DNA of 64,000 bases from Panicum virgatum. Its lineage: Eukaryota > Streptophyta > Magnoliopsida > Poales > Poaceae. Positions 22,761-35,632 of this stretch are shown here, piece after piece (position 1 is the first letter of the stretch; each line of letters begins with the position of its first letter). A model generated the notes under the pieces. That model made no database searches, was not told the DNA's origin, and saw nothing but the letters and a program-made list of their open reading frames with translations. A program made the position numbers and the translations under genes. Location: contig NC_053142.1 in the NCBI RefSeq assembly GCF_016808335.1, positions 1,342,203 through 1,406,202 of the forward strand, in the 5' to 3' direction.

Positions 22761-25700
22761 CCATGCCTTTGACTTTGCCAGAACAAAGAAAGGTTGGTAG
22801 TCGGAGTAGTTATTGGAGTAACAACTCCTGATGAAGTAGAGACCTTGTCTCTAGGGCTGCAGAGAGCATGTCTCTTAGCCCAACTACTCGATAGGCCACG
22901 CCTTTGACTTTGCCGGAACAAAGAAAGGTTGGTAGTCGGAGTAGTTAATGGAGTAACGACTCCTGAAGAAGGTAGAGAACTTGTCTCTAGGGCCGCGGAG
23001 AGCATGTCTCTTAGCCCAACTACTCTATAGGTCGTGCCTTTGAATTTGCCGGAACAAAAAAAGGTTGGTAGTCGGAGTAGTTACTGGAGTAACAACTCCT
23101 GAAGAAGTAGAGAGCTTGTCTCTAGGGCCGCGGAGAGCGTGTCTCCTAGCCCAACTACTCGATAGGCCATGCCTTTGACTTTGCCAGAACAAAGAAAGGT
23201 TAGTAGTCGGAGTAGTTATTGGAGTAATGACTCCTGAAGAAGGTAGAGAACTTGTCTCTAGGGCCGCGGAGAGCATGTCTCTTAGCCCAACTACTCGATA
23301 GGCCGTGCCTTTGACTTTGCCAGAACAAAGAAAGGTTAGTAGTCGGAGTAGTTATTGGAGTAACAACTCCTAAAAAAGTAGAGAGCTTGTCTCTAGGTCC
23401 CCGGAGAGCGTGTCTTTTAGCCCAACTACTCGATAGGACGTGCCTTTGACTTTGCCGAAACAAAGAAAGGTTGGTAGTCGGAGTAGTTATTGGAGTAACA
23501 ACTCCTGAAGAAGTAGGGAACTTGTCTCTAGAGCCGCGGAGAGCATGTCTCTTAGCCCAACTACTCGATAGGCCATGCCTTTGACTTTGCCGGAACAAAG
23601 AAAGGTTATTTGTCGGAGTAGTTATTGGAGTAACAACTCCTGAAAAAGTAGATAGCCTGTCTCTAGGTCCGCGGAGAGCGTGTCTCTTAGCCCAACTACT
23701 CGATAGGCCGTGCCTTTGACATTGCCGGAACAAAGAAAGGTTGGTAGTCGGAGTAGTTATTGGAGTAATGACTCCTAAAGAAGGTATAGAACTTGTCTCT
23801 AGGGCCGCGGAGAGCATGTCTATTAGCCCAACTACTCGAGAGGCCGTGCCTTTGACTTTGCCGGAACAAAGAAAGGTTGGTATTCGAATTTGTTATTGGA
23901 GTAACGACTCCAGAAGAAGTAGAGACCATGTCTCTAGGGTCGCGGAGAGCATGTCTCTTAGCCCAACTACTCGATAGGCCGTGCCTTTGACTTTGCCGGA
24001 GCAAAGAAAGGTTAGTAGTCGGAGTAGTTATTGGAGTAAAACTCCAGATGAAGTAGAGACCTTTTTTCTAGGGCTGAGGAGACCATGTCTCTTAGCCCAA
24101 CTACTCGGTAGGCCGTGCCTTTGACTTTGCCGGAACAAAGAAAGGTCGGTAGTTGGAGTAGTTATTGGAGTAACAACTCCTGAACAAGTAGAGAGCTTGT
24201 CTCTAGGGCCGCGGAGAATGTGTCTCTTTGCCCAACTACTCGATAGGCCGTGCCTTTGACTTTGCTGGAACAAAAAAAAGGTTGATAGTCGGAGTAGCTA
24301 TTGGAGTAACGACTCCTGAAGAAGGTAGAGAACTTGTCTCTAGGGCCGCGGAGAGCATGTCTCTTAGCCCAACTGCTCGATAGGCTGTGTCTTTGACTTT
24401 GCCGGAACAAAGAAAAGTTGGTATTCGAAGTAGTTATTGGTGTAACGACTCCTGAAGAAGGTAGAGAACTTGTCTCTAGGGCCGCGGAGAGCATGTCTCT
24501 TAGCCCAACTGCTCGATAGGCCGTGCCTTTGACTTTGCCGGAACAAAGAAAGGTTGGTAGTCAGAGTAGTTATTGAAGTAACGACTCCTGAAGAAGGTAG
24601 AGAACTTGTCTCTAGGGCCGCGGAGAGCATGTCTCTTAGCCCAACTACTCGATAGGACGTGCTTTTGACTTTGCCAAAACAAAGAAAGGTTGGTAGTCAG
24701 AGTAGTTATTGGAGTAACGACTCGATCCTGAAGAAGGTAGAGAACTTGTCTCTAGGGCCGCGGAGAGCATGTCTCTTAGCCCAACTATTCGTTAGGCCAT
24801 GCCTTTGACTTTGCCGGAACAAAGAAAGGTTTGTAGTCGGAGTAGTTATTGGAGTAACAACTCCTGAAGAATGTACAGAACTTATCTCTAGAGCCGCGGA
24901 GAGCAGGTCTCTTAACCCAACTACTCGATAGGCCGTGCCTTTGACTTTTCCGGAACAAAGAAAGGTTGGTAGTCGGATTAGTTATTGGAGTAACAACTAC
25001 TGAGAAAGTAGAGACCTTGTCTCTAGGGCTGCGGAGAGCATGCCTCTTAGCCCAACTACTCGATAGGCCGTGCCTTTGATTTTGCCAGAACAAAGAAACG
25101 TTCGTAGTCAGAGTAGTTATTGGAGTAACAACTCCTAAAAAAATAGAGAGCTTGTCTCTAGGGCCGCGGAGAGCAAGTCTCTTAGGCCAACTACTCGATA
25201 GGCCATGGCTTTGAATTTGCCGGAACAAAGAAAGGTTGGTAGTAGGAGTAGTCATTGGAGTAACGACTTCTGAAGAAGGTAGAGAACTTGCCTCTAGGGC
25301 CGCGGAGAGCATGTGTCTTAGCCCAACTACTCGATAGGCCATGCCTTTGACTTTGCCGGAACAAAGAAAGGTTGGTAGTCGGAGTAGTTATTAGAGTACA
25401 AACTCTGGACGAAGTAGAGACCTTGTCTCTAGGGCTGTGGAGAGCATGTCTCTTAGCCCAACTACTCGATAGGCCGTGCCTTTGATTTTGCAGAACAAAG
25501 AAAGGTTGGCAGTCAGAGTAGTTATTGGAGTAACAACTCCTAAAAAAGTAGAGAGCTTGTCTCTAGGGCCGCGGAGAGCAAGTCTCTTAGGCCAACTACT
25601 CGATAGGCCGTGCCTTTGACTTTGCCGGAACAAAAAAAGGTTGGTAGTCGGAGTAGTTATCGGAGTAACGACTCCTGAAGTAGAGAGCTTGTCTCTAGGG

Positions 25701-25899
25701 CCGCGGAGAGCGTGTCTCTTAGCGCAACTATTCGATAGGCCGTGCCATTGACTTTGCTGGAACAAAGAAAGGCATGTAGTCGGAGTAGTTATTAGCGTAA
25801 CGACTCCTGAAGATGGTAGAGAACATGTCTCTAGGGCCGCGGAGAGCATGTCTCTTAGCCCAACTACTCTATTTGCCGTGCCTTTGACTTTGCCGGAAC

Positions 25900-27800
25900 A
25901 AAGAAAGGTTGGTAGTCGGAGTAGTTATTGGAGTAACAACTCCTGAAGAAGTAGTGAGCTTGTCTCTAGGGCCGTGGAGAGTGTGTCTCTTAGCCCAACT
26001 ACTCGATAGGCCATGGCTTTGACTTTGCCAGAACAAAGAAAGGTTGGTAGTCGGAGTAGTCATTGGAGTAACGACTCCTGAAGAAGGTAGAGAACTTGCC
26101 TCTAGGGCCGCGGAGAGCATGTCTCTTAGCCCAACTACTCGATAGGCTGTGGATTTGACTTTGCTGGAGCAAAGAAAGGATGGTTGTCAGAGCATTTATT
26201 GGTGTAAAACTCCTGATGAAGTAGAGACCTTGTCTCTAGGGCTGAGGAGAGCATGTCTCTTAGCCCAACTACTCGTTAGGCCGTGCCTTTGACTTTGCCG
26301 GAACAAAGAAAGGTTGGTAGTCGCAGTAGTTATTGGAGTAACAACTCCTGAAGAAGTAGAGAGCTTGTCTCTAGGGCCGCGGAGAACGTATCTCATAGCC
26401 CAACTACTTGATAGGCCATGCATTTGACTTTACCAGAATAAAAAAAGGTTGATAGTCAGAGTAGTTATTGGAGTAATGACTCCTGAATAAGGTAGCGAAC
26501 TTGTCTCTAGAACCGCGGAGAGCATCTCTCTTAGCCCAACTGCTCGATAGGCTGTGCCATTGACTTTGCCGGAACAAAGAAAAGTTGGTATTCGAAGTAG
26601 TTATTGGAGTAACGACTCTTGAAGAAGGAAGAGAACTTGTCTCTAGGGCCGCGGAGAGCATGTCCCTTAGCCCAACTACTCGATAGGCCGCGCCTTTGAC
26701 TTTGCCGAAACAAAGAAAGGTTGGTAGTCGGAGTAGTTATTGGAGTAACGACTCCTAAAAAAGGTAGAGAACTTGTCTCTAGGGCTGCGGAGAGCATGTA
26801 TCTTACCCCAACTACTCGATAGGCCGTGCCTTTGACTTTGCCGGAACAAAGAAATGTTGGTAGTCGGAGTAGTTATTGGAGTAACAACTCCTGAAGAAGT
26901 AGAGAGCTTGTCTCTAGGAACGTGGAGAGTGTGTCTCTTAGCCCAACTACTCGATAGGCCATGGCTTTGGCTTTGCCGGAACAATGAAAGGTTGGTAGTC
27001 GGAGTAGTCATTGGAGTAACGACTCCTGAAGAAGGTAGAGAACTTGCCTCTAGGGCCGCGGAGAGCATGTCTCTTAGCCCAACTACTCGATAGGCTGTGG
27101 ATTTGACTTTGCTGGAGCAAAGAAAGGATGGTTGTCAGAGCATTTATTGGTGTAAAACTCCTGATGAAGTAGAGACCTTGTCTCTAGGGCTGAGGAGAGC
27201 ATGTCTCTTAGCCCAACTACTCGTTAGGCCGTGCCTTTGACTTTGCCGGAACAAAGAAAGGTTGGTAGTCGCAGTAGTTATTGGAGTAACAACTCCTGAA
27301 GAAGTAGAGAGCTTGTCTCTAGGGCCGCGGAGAACGTATCTCTTAGCCCAACTACTTGATAGGCCATGCATTTGACTTTACCAGAATAAAAAAAGGTTGA
27401 TAGTCAGAGTAGTTATTGGAGTAATGACTCCTGAATAAGGTAGCGAACTTGTCTCTAGAACCGCGGAGAGCATCTCTCTTAGCCCAACTGCTCGATAGGC
27501 TGTGCCGTTGACTTTGCCGGAATAAAGAAAAGTTGGTATTCGAAGTAGTTATTGGAGTAACGACTCTTGAAGAAGGAAGAGAACTTGTCTCTAGGGCCGC
27601 GGAGAGCATGTCTCTTAGCCCAACTACTCGATAGGCCGCGCCTTTGACTTTGCCGAAACAAAGAAAGGTTGGTAGTCGGAGTAGTTATTGGAGTAACGAC
27701 TCCTGAAGAAGGTAGAGAACTTGTCTCTAGGGCCGCGGAGAGCATGTCTCTTAGCCCAACTACTCGATAGGCCATGCCTTTGACTTTGCCGGAACAAAGA
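25900..27800 (+). repeat. 7-monomer tandem duplication (948 bp)
   Basis: Sequence from about 25900-26850 is repeated from about 26850-27800 at a constant offset of 948 bp. Markers shared by both copies include GGCTGTGGATTTGACTTTG with the GGAGCAAAGAAAGGATGG variant (near 26145 and 27093), the CAGAGCATTTATTGGTG segment, and a CTGAATAAGGTAGCG monomer. The copies differ at only a few positions. Confidence 0.85.
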
Positions 27801-28734
27801 AAGGTTTGTAGTCAGAGTAGTTATTGGAGTAACAACTCCTGAAGAAGGTAGAGAACTTATCTCTAGAGCCACGGAGAGCATGTCTCTTAACCCAACTACT
27901 CGATAGGCCGTGCCTTTGACTTTGCCGGAACAAAGAAAGGTTGGTAGTCGGAGTAGTTATTGGAGTAACAACTACTGACGAAGTAGAGATCTTGTCTCAA
28001 GGGCCGCGGAGAGCATGTCTCTTAGCCCAACAACTCGATAGGCCATGCCTTTGACTTTGCCGAAACAAAGAAAGGTTAGTAGTCGGAGTAGTTATTGGAG
28101 TAACAACTCCTAAAAAAGTAGAGAGCTTGTCTCTAGGTCCCCAGAGAGCGTGTCTTTTAGCCCAACTACTCGATAGGACGTGCCTTTGACTTTGGCTGAA
28201 CAAAGAAAGGTTGGTAGTCGGAGTAGTTATTGGAGTAACGACTCCTGAAGAAGTAGAGAGCTTGTCTCTTGGGCCGCGGAGAGCGTGTCTCTTAGCCCAA
28301 CTTTTCGATAGGCCGTGCCTTTGACTTTGCTGGAACAAAGAAAGGCATGTAGTCGGAGTAGTTATTAGCGTAACGACTCCTGAAGAAGGTAGAGAACTTG
28401 TCTCTAGGGCCGCGGAGAGCATGTCTGTTAGCCCAACTACTCTATAGGACGTGCCTTTGACTTTGCCGGAACAAAAAAAGGTTGGTAGTCGGAGTAGTTA
28501 TTGGAGTAACAACTCCTGAAGGTGGTAGAGAACTTGTCTCTAGGGCCACGGAGAGCATGTCTCTTAGCCCAACTACTCGATGGGCCATGCCTTTGACTTT
28601 GCCAGAACAAAAAAAGGTTTGTAGTCGGAGTAGTTATTGGAGTAACGACTCCTGAAGAAGGTAGAGAACTTGTCTCTAGGGCCGCGGAGAGCATGTCTCT
28701 TAGCCCAACTACTCGATAGGCCGTGCCTTTGACT

Positions 28735-29520
28735 TTACTGGAACAAAAAAGGTTGGTAGTCGGAGTAGTTATTGGAGTAACGACTCCTGAAGAAGGTAGA
28801 GAACTTGACTCTAGGGCCGCTGAGAGCATGTCTCTTAGCCCAACTGCTCGATAGGCTATGCCTTTGACTTTGCCGGAACAAAGAAAGGTTGGTATTCGAA
28901 GTAGTTATTGGAGTATCGACTCCTGAAGATGGTAGCGAACTTGTCTCTACAGCCGCGGAGAGCATGTCTCTTAGCCCAACTACTCGATAGGCCGTGCCTT
29001 TGACATTGCCAGAGCAAAAAAGGGTTGGTAGTCGGAGTAGTTATTGGAGTAACGACTCCTGAAGAAGGTAGAGAACTTGTCTCTAGGGCCATGGAGAGCA
29101 TGTCTCTTAGCTCAACTACTCGATAGGACGTGCCTTTAACTTTGCCGAAACAAAGAAAGGTTGGTAGTCGGAGTAGTTATTGGTGTAACGACTCCTGAAG
29201 AAGGTAGATAACTTGACTCTAGGGCCGCTGAGAGCATGTCTCTTAGCCCAACTGCTCGATAGGCTATGCCTTTGACTTTGCCGAAACAAAGAAAGGTTGG
29301 TATTCGAAGTAGTTATTGGAGTATCGACTCCTGAAGATGGTAGCGAACTTGTCTCTACAGCCGCGGAGAGCATGTCTCTTAGCCCAACTACTCGATAGGC
29401 CGTGCCTTTGACATTGCCAAAGCAAAAAAAGGTTGGTAGTCGGAGTAGTTATTGGAGTAACGACTCCTGAAGAAGGTAGAGAACTTGTCTCTAGGGCTAC
29501 GGAGAGCATGTCTCTTAGCT
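28735..29520 (+). repeat. 3-monomer tandem duplication (408 bp)
   Basis: Two adjacent trimers share AACTTGACTCTAGGGCCGCT (near 28802 and 29210), GGAGTATCGACTCC with GATGGTAGCG, and CTCAACTACTCGATAGGACG, all at an offset of exactly 408 bp. Few substitutions separate them. Confidence 0.85.
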
Positions 29521-30067
29521 CAACTACTCGATAGGACGTGCCTTTAACTTTGCCGAAACAAAGAAAGGTTGGTAGTCGGAGTAGTTATTGGTGTAACGAC
29601 TCCTGAAGAAGGTAGATTACTTGTCTCTAGAGCCGCGGAGAGCATGTCTCTTAGCCCAACTACTCGATAGGCCGTGCCTTTGAGTTTGCCAGAACAAATA
29701 AAGGTTGGTAGTCGGAGTAGTTATTGGAGTAACAACTCCTGAAGAAGTAGAGAGCTTGTCTCCAGGGCCACGGAGAGCATATTTCTTAGCCCAACTACTC
29801 GATAGGCCATGCCTTTGACTTTGCTGGAACAAAGAAAGGTTTGTAGTCGGAGTAGTTATTGAGCAATGACTCCTGAAGAAGCTAGAGAACTTGTCTCTAG
29901 AGCCGCGGAGAGCTTGTCTCTTAGGCCAACTACTCAATAGGCCATGCCTTTGACTTTGTTGGAACAAAGAAAGGTTTGTAGTCGGAGTAGTTATTGGAGT
30001 AACAACTCCTGACGAAGTAGAGACCTTGTCTCTAGGGCCGCAGTGAGCATGTCTCTTAGCCCAACTA

Positions 30068-30110
30068 CTCGACGTGCCTTTGACTTTGCCGGAACAACTC
30101 CTGACAAAGT
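30068..30110 (+). repeat. Satellite monomer with a 38-bp deletion between AACAA repeats
   Basis: GCCGGAACAA joins directly to CTCCTGACAAAG. In a complete monomer an AACAA at the knuckle of the first dyad and an AACAA in GGAGTAACAACTCC are 38 bp apart. One copy of AACAA remains, so the loss is a direct-repeat deletion. Five more bases are missing just upstream (CTCGACGTGCC for CTCGATAGGCCGTGCC). Confidence 0.8.
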
Positions 30111-33100
30111 AGAGACCCTATCTCTAGGGCTGTGGAGAGCATGTCTCCTAGCCCAACTACTCGATAGGCTGTGCCTTTGACTTTGCCGGAACAAAGAAAG
30201 GTTGATAGTCAGAGTAGTTATTGGAGGAACAACTCCTGAATAAGTAGAGAGCTTGTCTCTAGGGCCGCGGAGAGCGTGTCTCTTAGCCCAACTACTCGAT
30301 TGGCCATGCCTTTGACTTTGCCGGAACAAATAAAGGTTGGTATTCGAATTAGTTATTGGAGTAACGACTACTGAAGAAGTAGAGACCTTGTCTCTAGGGC
30401 CGCGGAGAGCGTGCCTCTTAGCCCAACTACTCAATAGGCCGTGCCTTTGACTTTGCCGGAACAAAGAAAGGCTTGTAGTTGTAGTTATTGTAGTAACAAC
30501 TCCTAAAGAAGGCATAGCACATGTCTCTTGGGCCGCGGAGAGCGTGTCTCTTAGCCCAACTACTCGATAGGCCGTGCCTTTGACTTTGCCGGAACAAAGA
30601 AAGGTTGGTAGTCGGAGTAATTATTGGAGTAACAACTCCTGAAGAAGGCAGAGAACTTGTCTCTAGGGCCGCAGAGAGCTTGTCTCTTTGCCCAACTACT
30701 CGATAGGCCGTGCCTTTGACTTTGCCGGAGCAAAAAAAGGTTGGTAGTCGGTGTAGTTATTGGAGTAACGACTCCTGAAGAAGGTAGAGAACTTGTCTCT
30801 AGGGCCGCGGAGAGCGTGTCTCTTAGCCCAACTACTCGATAGGCCGTGCCTTTGACTTTGCCGGAACAAAAAAAAGGTTGGTAGTCGGAATAGTTATTGG
30901 AGTAACGACTCCTCAAGAAGGTAGAGAGCTTGTCTCTAGGGCCGCGGAGAGCATGTCTCTTAGCCCAACTACTCGATAGGCTGTGCCTTTAACTTTGCCG
31001 AATGAAAGAAAAGTTCGTAGTAGGAGTAGTTATTGGAGTAACAACTCCTGAAGAAGTAAAGAGCTTGTCTCTAGAGCCGTGGAGAGCGTGTCTCTTAGTC
31101 CAATTACTCGATAGGCCGTGCCTTAGACTTTGCCGGAACAAAAAAAGGGTGGTAGTCGGAGTAGTTATTGGAGTAACGACTCCTGAAGAAGGTAGAGAAC
31201 TTGTCTCTAGGGCCGCGGAGAGCATATCTCTTAGCCCAACTACTCGATAGGCCGTGCCTTTGGCTTTGCCGAAACAAAATAAGGTTTGTAGTCGGAGTAA
31301 TTATTGAAGTAACAACTCCTGAAGATGGTAGAGTACTTGTCTCTAGGGCCGCGGAGAGCGTGTCTCTTAGCCCAACTACTCGATAGGCAGTGCCTTTGAC
31401 TTTGCCGGAACAAAAAAGGTTGGTAGTCGGAATAGTTATTGGAGTAACGACTCCTGAAGAAGGTAGAGAACTTGTCTCTAGGGCCGTGGAGAGCATGTCT
31501 CTTAGCCCAACTACTTGATAGGCCGTGCCTTTGACTTTGCCGGAGCAAAGGTCGGTATTCGAATTAGTTATTGCAGTAACGACTCCTGAAGAAGTAGAGA
31601 CCTTGTCTCTAGGGCCGCGGAGAGCATGTCTCTTAGCCCAACTACTCGATAGGCCGTGCCTTTGAGTTTGCTGGAACAAAAAAAGGTTGGTAGTCGGGGT
31701 AGTTATTGGAGTAACAACTCCTGAAGAAGTAGAGAGCTTGTCTCTAGGGCCGCAGAGAGTGTGTCTCTTACCCCCAACAACTCGATAGGCCGTGCCTTTG
31801 ACTTTGCCGGATCAAAAAAAGGTTGGTAGTCGGAGTAATTATTGGAGTAACGACTCCTGAAGGAGGTAGAGAACTTGTCTGTAGGGCAACAGAGAGCATG
31901 TCTCTTAGCCCAACTACTCGATAGGCCGTGCCTTTGACTTTGCCAGAGCAAAAAAAGGTTGGTAGTCGCTGTAGTTGTTGGAGTAATGACTCCTGAAGAA
32001 GATAGAGAACTTGTCTCTAGGGCCTCGGAGAGCATGTCTCTTAGCCCAACTACACAATAGGCTGTACCTTTGACTTTGCTGGAACAAAAAAAGGTTGGTA
32101 GTCGGAGTAATTATTGGAGTAACGACTCCTGAAGAATGTAGAGAACTTGTCTCTAGGGCCGCGGAGAGCATGTCTCTTAGCCCAACTACTTGATAGGCCT
32201 TTCCTTTGACTTTGCCGGAACAAAGAAAGGTTGGTATTCGAATTAGTTATTGGTGTAATGACTCCTCAAGAAGTAGAGACCTTGTCTCTAGGGTCGCGGA
32301 GAGCATATCTCTTAGCCTAACTACTCGATAGGTTGTGCCTTTGACTTTGCTGGAAGAAAGAAAGGTTGGCAGTCGGAGTAGTTATTGGAGTAACAACTAC
32401 TGAAGAAGTACAACGCTTGTCTCTACGGACGTGGAGAGCGTGCCTCTTAGCCCAACTACTCGATAGGCCGTGCCTTTGACTTTACCGGAACAAAAAAAGG
32501 TTGGTAGTCGGAGTAATTATTGGAGTAACGACTCCTGAAGGAGGTATAGAACTTGTCTGTAGGGCCACAGAGAGCATGTCTCTTAGCCCAACTAATTGAT
32601 AGGCCGTGCCTTTGACTTTGCCGGAACAAAGAAAGATTGGTATTCGAATTAGTTATTGGAGTAGCGACTCCTGAAGAAGTAGAGATGTTGTCTCTAGGGC
32701 TGCAGAGAGCATGTCTCTTAGCCCAACTACTTGATAGGCCATGCCTTTGATTTTGCCGGAACAAAGAAAGGTTGGTATTCGAATTAGTTATTGGAGTAAC
32801 AACTCCTGAAGAAGTAGAGACCTTGTCTCTAGGGCCGCGGAGAGCATGTCTGTTAGCCCAACTACTCGATAGGCCATGCCTTTGAGTTTGCCGGAACAAA
32901 GAAAGGTTGGTAGTCGGAGTAGTTATTGGAGTAAAAACTCCTGAAGAAGTACAAAGCTTGTCTCTAGGGCCGCGGAGAGCGTGTCTCTTAGCCCAACGAC
33001 TCGATAGGCCGTGCCTTTGACTTTGCCGGAACAAAAAAAGGTTGCTAGCCGGAGTAGTTATTGGAGTAACGACTCCTGAAGGAGGTATAGAACTTGTCTG

Positions 33101-34981
33101 TAGGGCCACAGAGAGCATGTCTCTTAGCCCAACTACTTGATAGGCCGTGCCTTTAACTTTGCCAGAGCAAAAAAAGGTTGCAAGTCGGTGTAGTTATTGG
33201 AGTAACGACTCCTGAAGAAGGTAGAGAACTTGTCTCTAGGGCCGCGGAGATTATGTCTCTTAGCCCAACTACTTGATAGGCCGTGCCTTTGACTTTGCCG
33301 AAACAAAAAAATGTTGGTAGTTAGAGTAATTATTGGAGTAAGGACTCCTGAAGAAGGTAGAGAACTTGTCTCTAGGGCCGCGGAGGACGTGTCTCTTAGC
33401 CCAGCTACTCGATAGGCCGTGTCTTTGACTTTGCTGGAACAAAAAAAGGTTGGTAGTCGGAATAGTTGTTGGAGTAATGACTCCTCAAGAAGGTACAGAG
33501 CTTGTCTCTAGGGCCGTGGAGAGCATGTCTCTTAGCCCAACTACTCGATAGGCTGTGCCTTTGACTTTGCCGAATCAAAGAAAAGTTTGTAGTTGGAGTA
33601 GTTATTGGAGTAACAACACCTGAAGAAGTAGAGACCTTGTCTCTAGGGCCGCGGAGAGCATGTCTCTTAGCCCAACTATTCGATAGGCCGTGCCTTTGAG
33701 TTTGCCGGAACAAAGAAAGGTTGGTAGTCGGAGTAGTTATTGGAGTAACAACTTCTGAAGAATTAGAGAGTTTGTCTCTAGGGCCGCAGAGAGCGTGTCT
33801 CTTAGCCCAACTACTCGATAGGCCGTGCCTTTGACTCTGCCGGAACAAAAAAAGGTTGGTAGTCGGAGTAGTTATTGGAGTAACGACTCCTGAAGGAGGT
33901 AGAGAACTTGTCTCTAGGGCCACGGTGAGCATGTCTCTTAGCCCAACTACTCGATAGGCCGTGCCTTTGACTTTGCCGAAACAAATAAAGGTTGGTATTC
34001 GAATTAGTTATTGGAGTAACGACTCCTGAAGAAGTAGAGACCTTGTCTCTAGGGCCGCGGAGAGCATGTCTCTTAGCCCAACTACTCGATAGGCCGTGCC
34101 TTTGACTTTGCCGGAATAAAAAAAGGTTGGTAGTCGGAGTAGTTATTGGAGTAACAAATCCTGAAGGAGGTAGAGAACTTGTCTCTAGGGCCACGGAGAG
34201 CATGTCTCTTAGCCCAACTACTCGATAGGCCGTGCCATTGACTTTGCCGGAGCAAAAAAAGGTTGGTAGTTGGAGTAGTTATTGGAGTAACGACTCCTGA
34301 AGAATGTAGAGAACTTGTCTCTTGGGCCGCGGAGAGCATGTCTCTTAGCCCAACTACTCGATAGGCCGTGCCTTTGACTTTGCCGGAACAAAAAAAGGTT
34401 GGTAGATGGAGTAATTTTTGGAGGAACGACTCCTGAAGAAGATAGAGAACTTGTCTCTAGGGCCGCGGAGAGCATGTCTCTTAGCGCAACTATTTGATAG
34501 GCCGTGCCTTTGACTTTACTGGAACAAAAAAAGGTTGGCAGTCGGAGTAATTATTGGAGTAACGACTCCAGAAGAAGGTAGAGAACTTGTCTCTAGGGCC
34601 GCGGAGAGCATGTCTCTTAGCCCAACTACTTCATAGGCCGTGCCTTTGACTTTGCCGGAACAAAGAAAGGTTGGTATTCGAATTAGTTATTGGAGGAACG
34701 ACTCCTGAAGAAGTAGAGATCTTGTCTCTAGGGCCGCGGAGAGCATATCTCTTAGCCTAACTACTCGATAGGCCGTGCCTTTGACTTTGCCGGAGCAAAA
34801 AAAGGTTGTAGTCGGAGTAGTTATTGGAGTAACAACTCCTGAAGAAGTAGAGACCTTGTCTCTAGGGCCGCGGAGAGCATTTCTCTTAGCCTAGCTATTC
34901 GATAGGCCGTGCCTTTGACTTTGCCGGAACAAAGAAACTATGGTAGTCGGAGTAGTTATTGGAGTAACGACTCTTCAAGTA

Positions 34982-34986
34982 GGTAG
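34982..34986. repeat. Left target-site duplication of element 1 (GGTAG)
   Basis: GGTAG directly precedes TGTAACACCC and is repeated exactly at 46751-46755 after GGGTGTTACA. This fixes the element boundaries to the base. Confidence 0.95.
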
Positions 34987-35623
34987 TGTAACACCCTAAT
35001 TTAAATTCCAGCATTTATTAATAAATTTAAATGGCTTTATTCAAATTTCTAAGGTTTATTGTGTTTAGTTGGCATTTAATCTAATGTTTGTTCCTTAAGT
35101 AATTAAAATTTATCATAAGTATAAACTTGGTTGTTGCATCATGCTGGAGCATCTTTTCTTTTGTTGTTTGGTTAGAGTTTTGAATTCAAATTTATTTGAA
35201 TTCATTGTCTTGAGTTTGAGTTTGAATAGAAATAGAGAAGAAGAGAGAGAAAGGAAACTCAACCAAACCCAACCCAACAGCAGCCCAACCCAACAACCCT
35301 TGCAACCCGGCCCACTCCACCCTTCCCCCCCCCACGGGCCCAGCTTTCCCGGCCTAGCAAACCTCGCGGCCCGTTCTCTCTTCCCTGGTTCGGCCCAGGA
35401 TGCCGCCGTGACCCAGCGAGATGCAGCCAGCAGCCCAGCGCCCCCCCCCCCCCGCGTCACCCCGCTCAGCCCGCGCCGCGCACTTCGCCCGCTGACAGTC
35501 CGGGCCCAGCTGCCAGCATTGCTTTCTCCCCCGCGACCTCTGCTCCACGCAACGGCCGCGCCTCCCCCGCGATCCCCGCTGTGATTCCACCCGGGCTCGC
35601 ACGCCGAAACCCCCGGACCCCTC

Positions 35624-35632
35624 CTATAATTT
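35624..35632 (+). promoter_or_regulatory. TATA-like site in the 5' LTR of element 1
   Basis: CTATAATTT sits in the GC-rich block just upstream of CCCTGGCCCTCTCC. The corresponding place in element 2 reads CTATAAATACC on its sense strand, a much better TATA box. Assigned by position and resemblance only. Confidence 0.4.

Larger units (their letters stand above)
22756..34986 (+). repeat. 135/136-bp satellite array, block 2 (about 90 monomers)
   Basis: Same monomer, orientation and phase as block 1. Many copies carry AACAAAAAAAGG in place of AACAAAGAAAGG, and monomers diverge more from one another. The block is interrupted only by small monomer-level indels, such as an extra GATC near 24723. 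It ends at the GGTAG target site of element 1. The longest satellite open frame in the window (220 codons, minus strand, 32456-33118) lies here and reflects consecutive 135-bp copies, not a gene. Confidence 0.96.

Noticed and set aside
24700..24740. A regulatory or integration site at the GATC insertion in a monomer (near 24723)
   Set aside because: It is a 4-base insertion in one monomer among many with small indels; nothing else marks the site.
32456..33118. Long minus-strand open frame (220 codons) and dozens of similar frames in the satellite
   Set aside because: They repeat the same 45-residue pattern set by the 135-bp period, start and stop with monomer-length changes, and match no known protein family. 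They are satellite, not genes.
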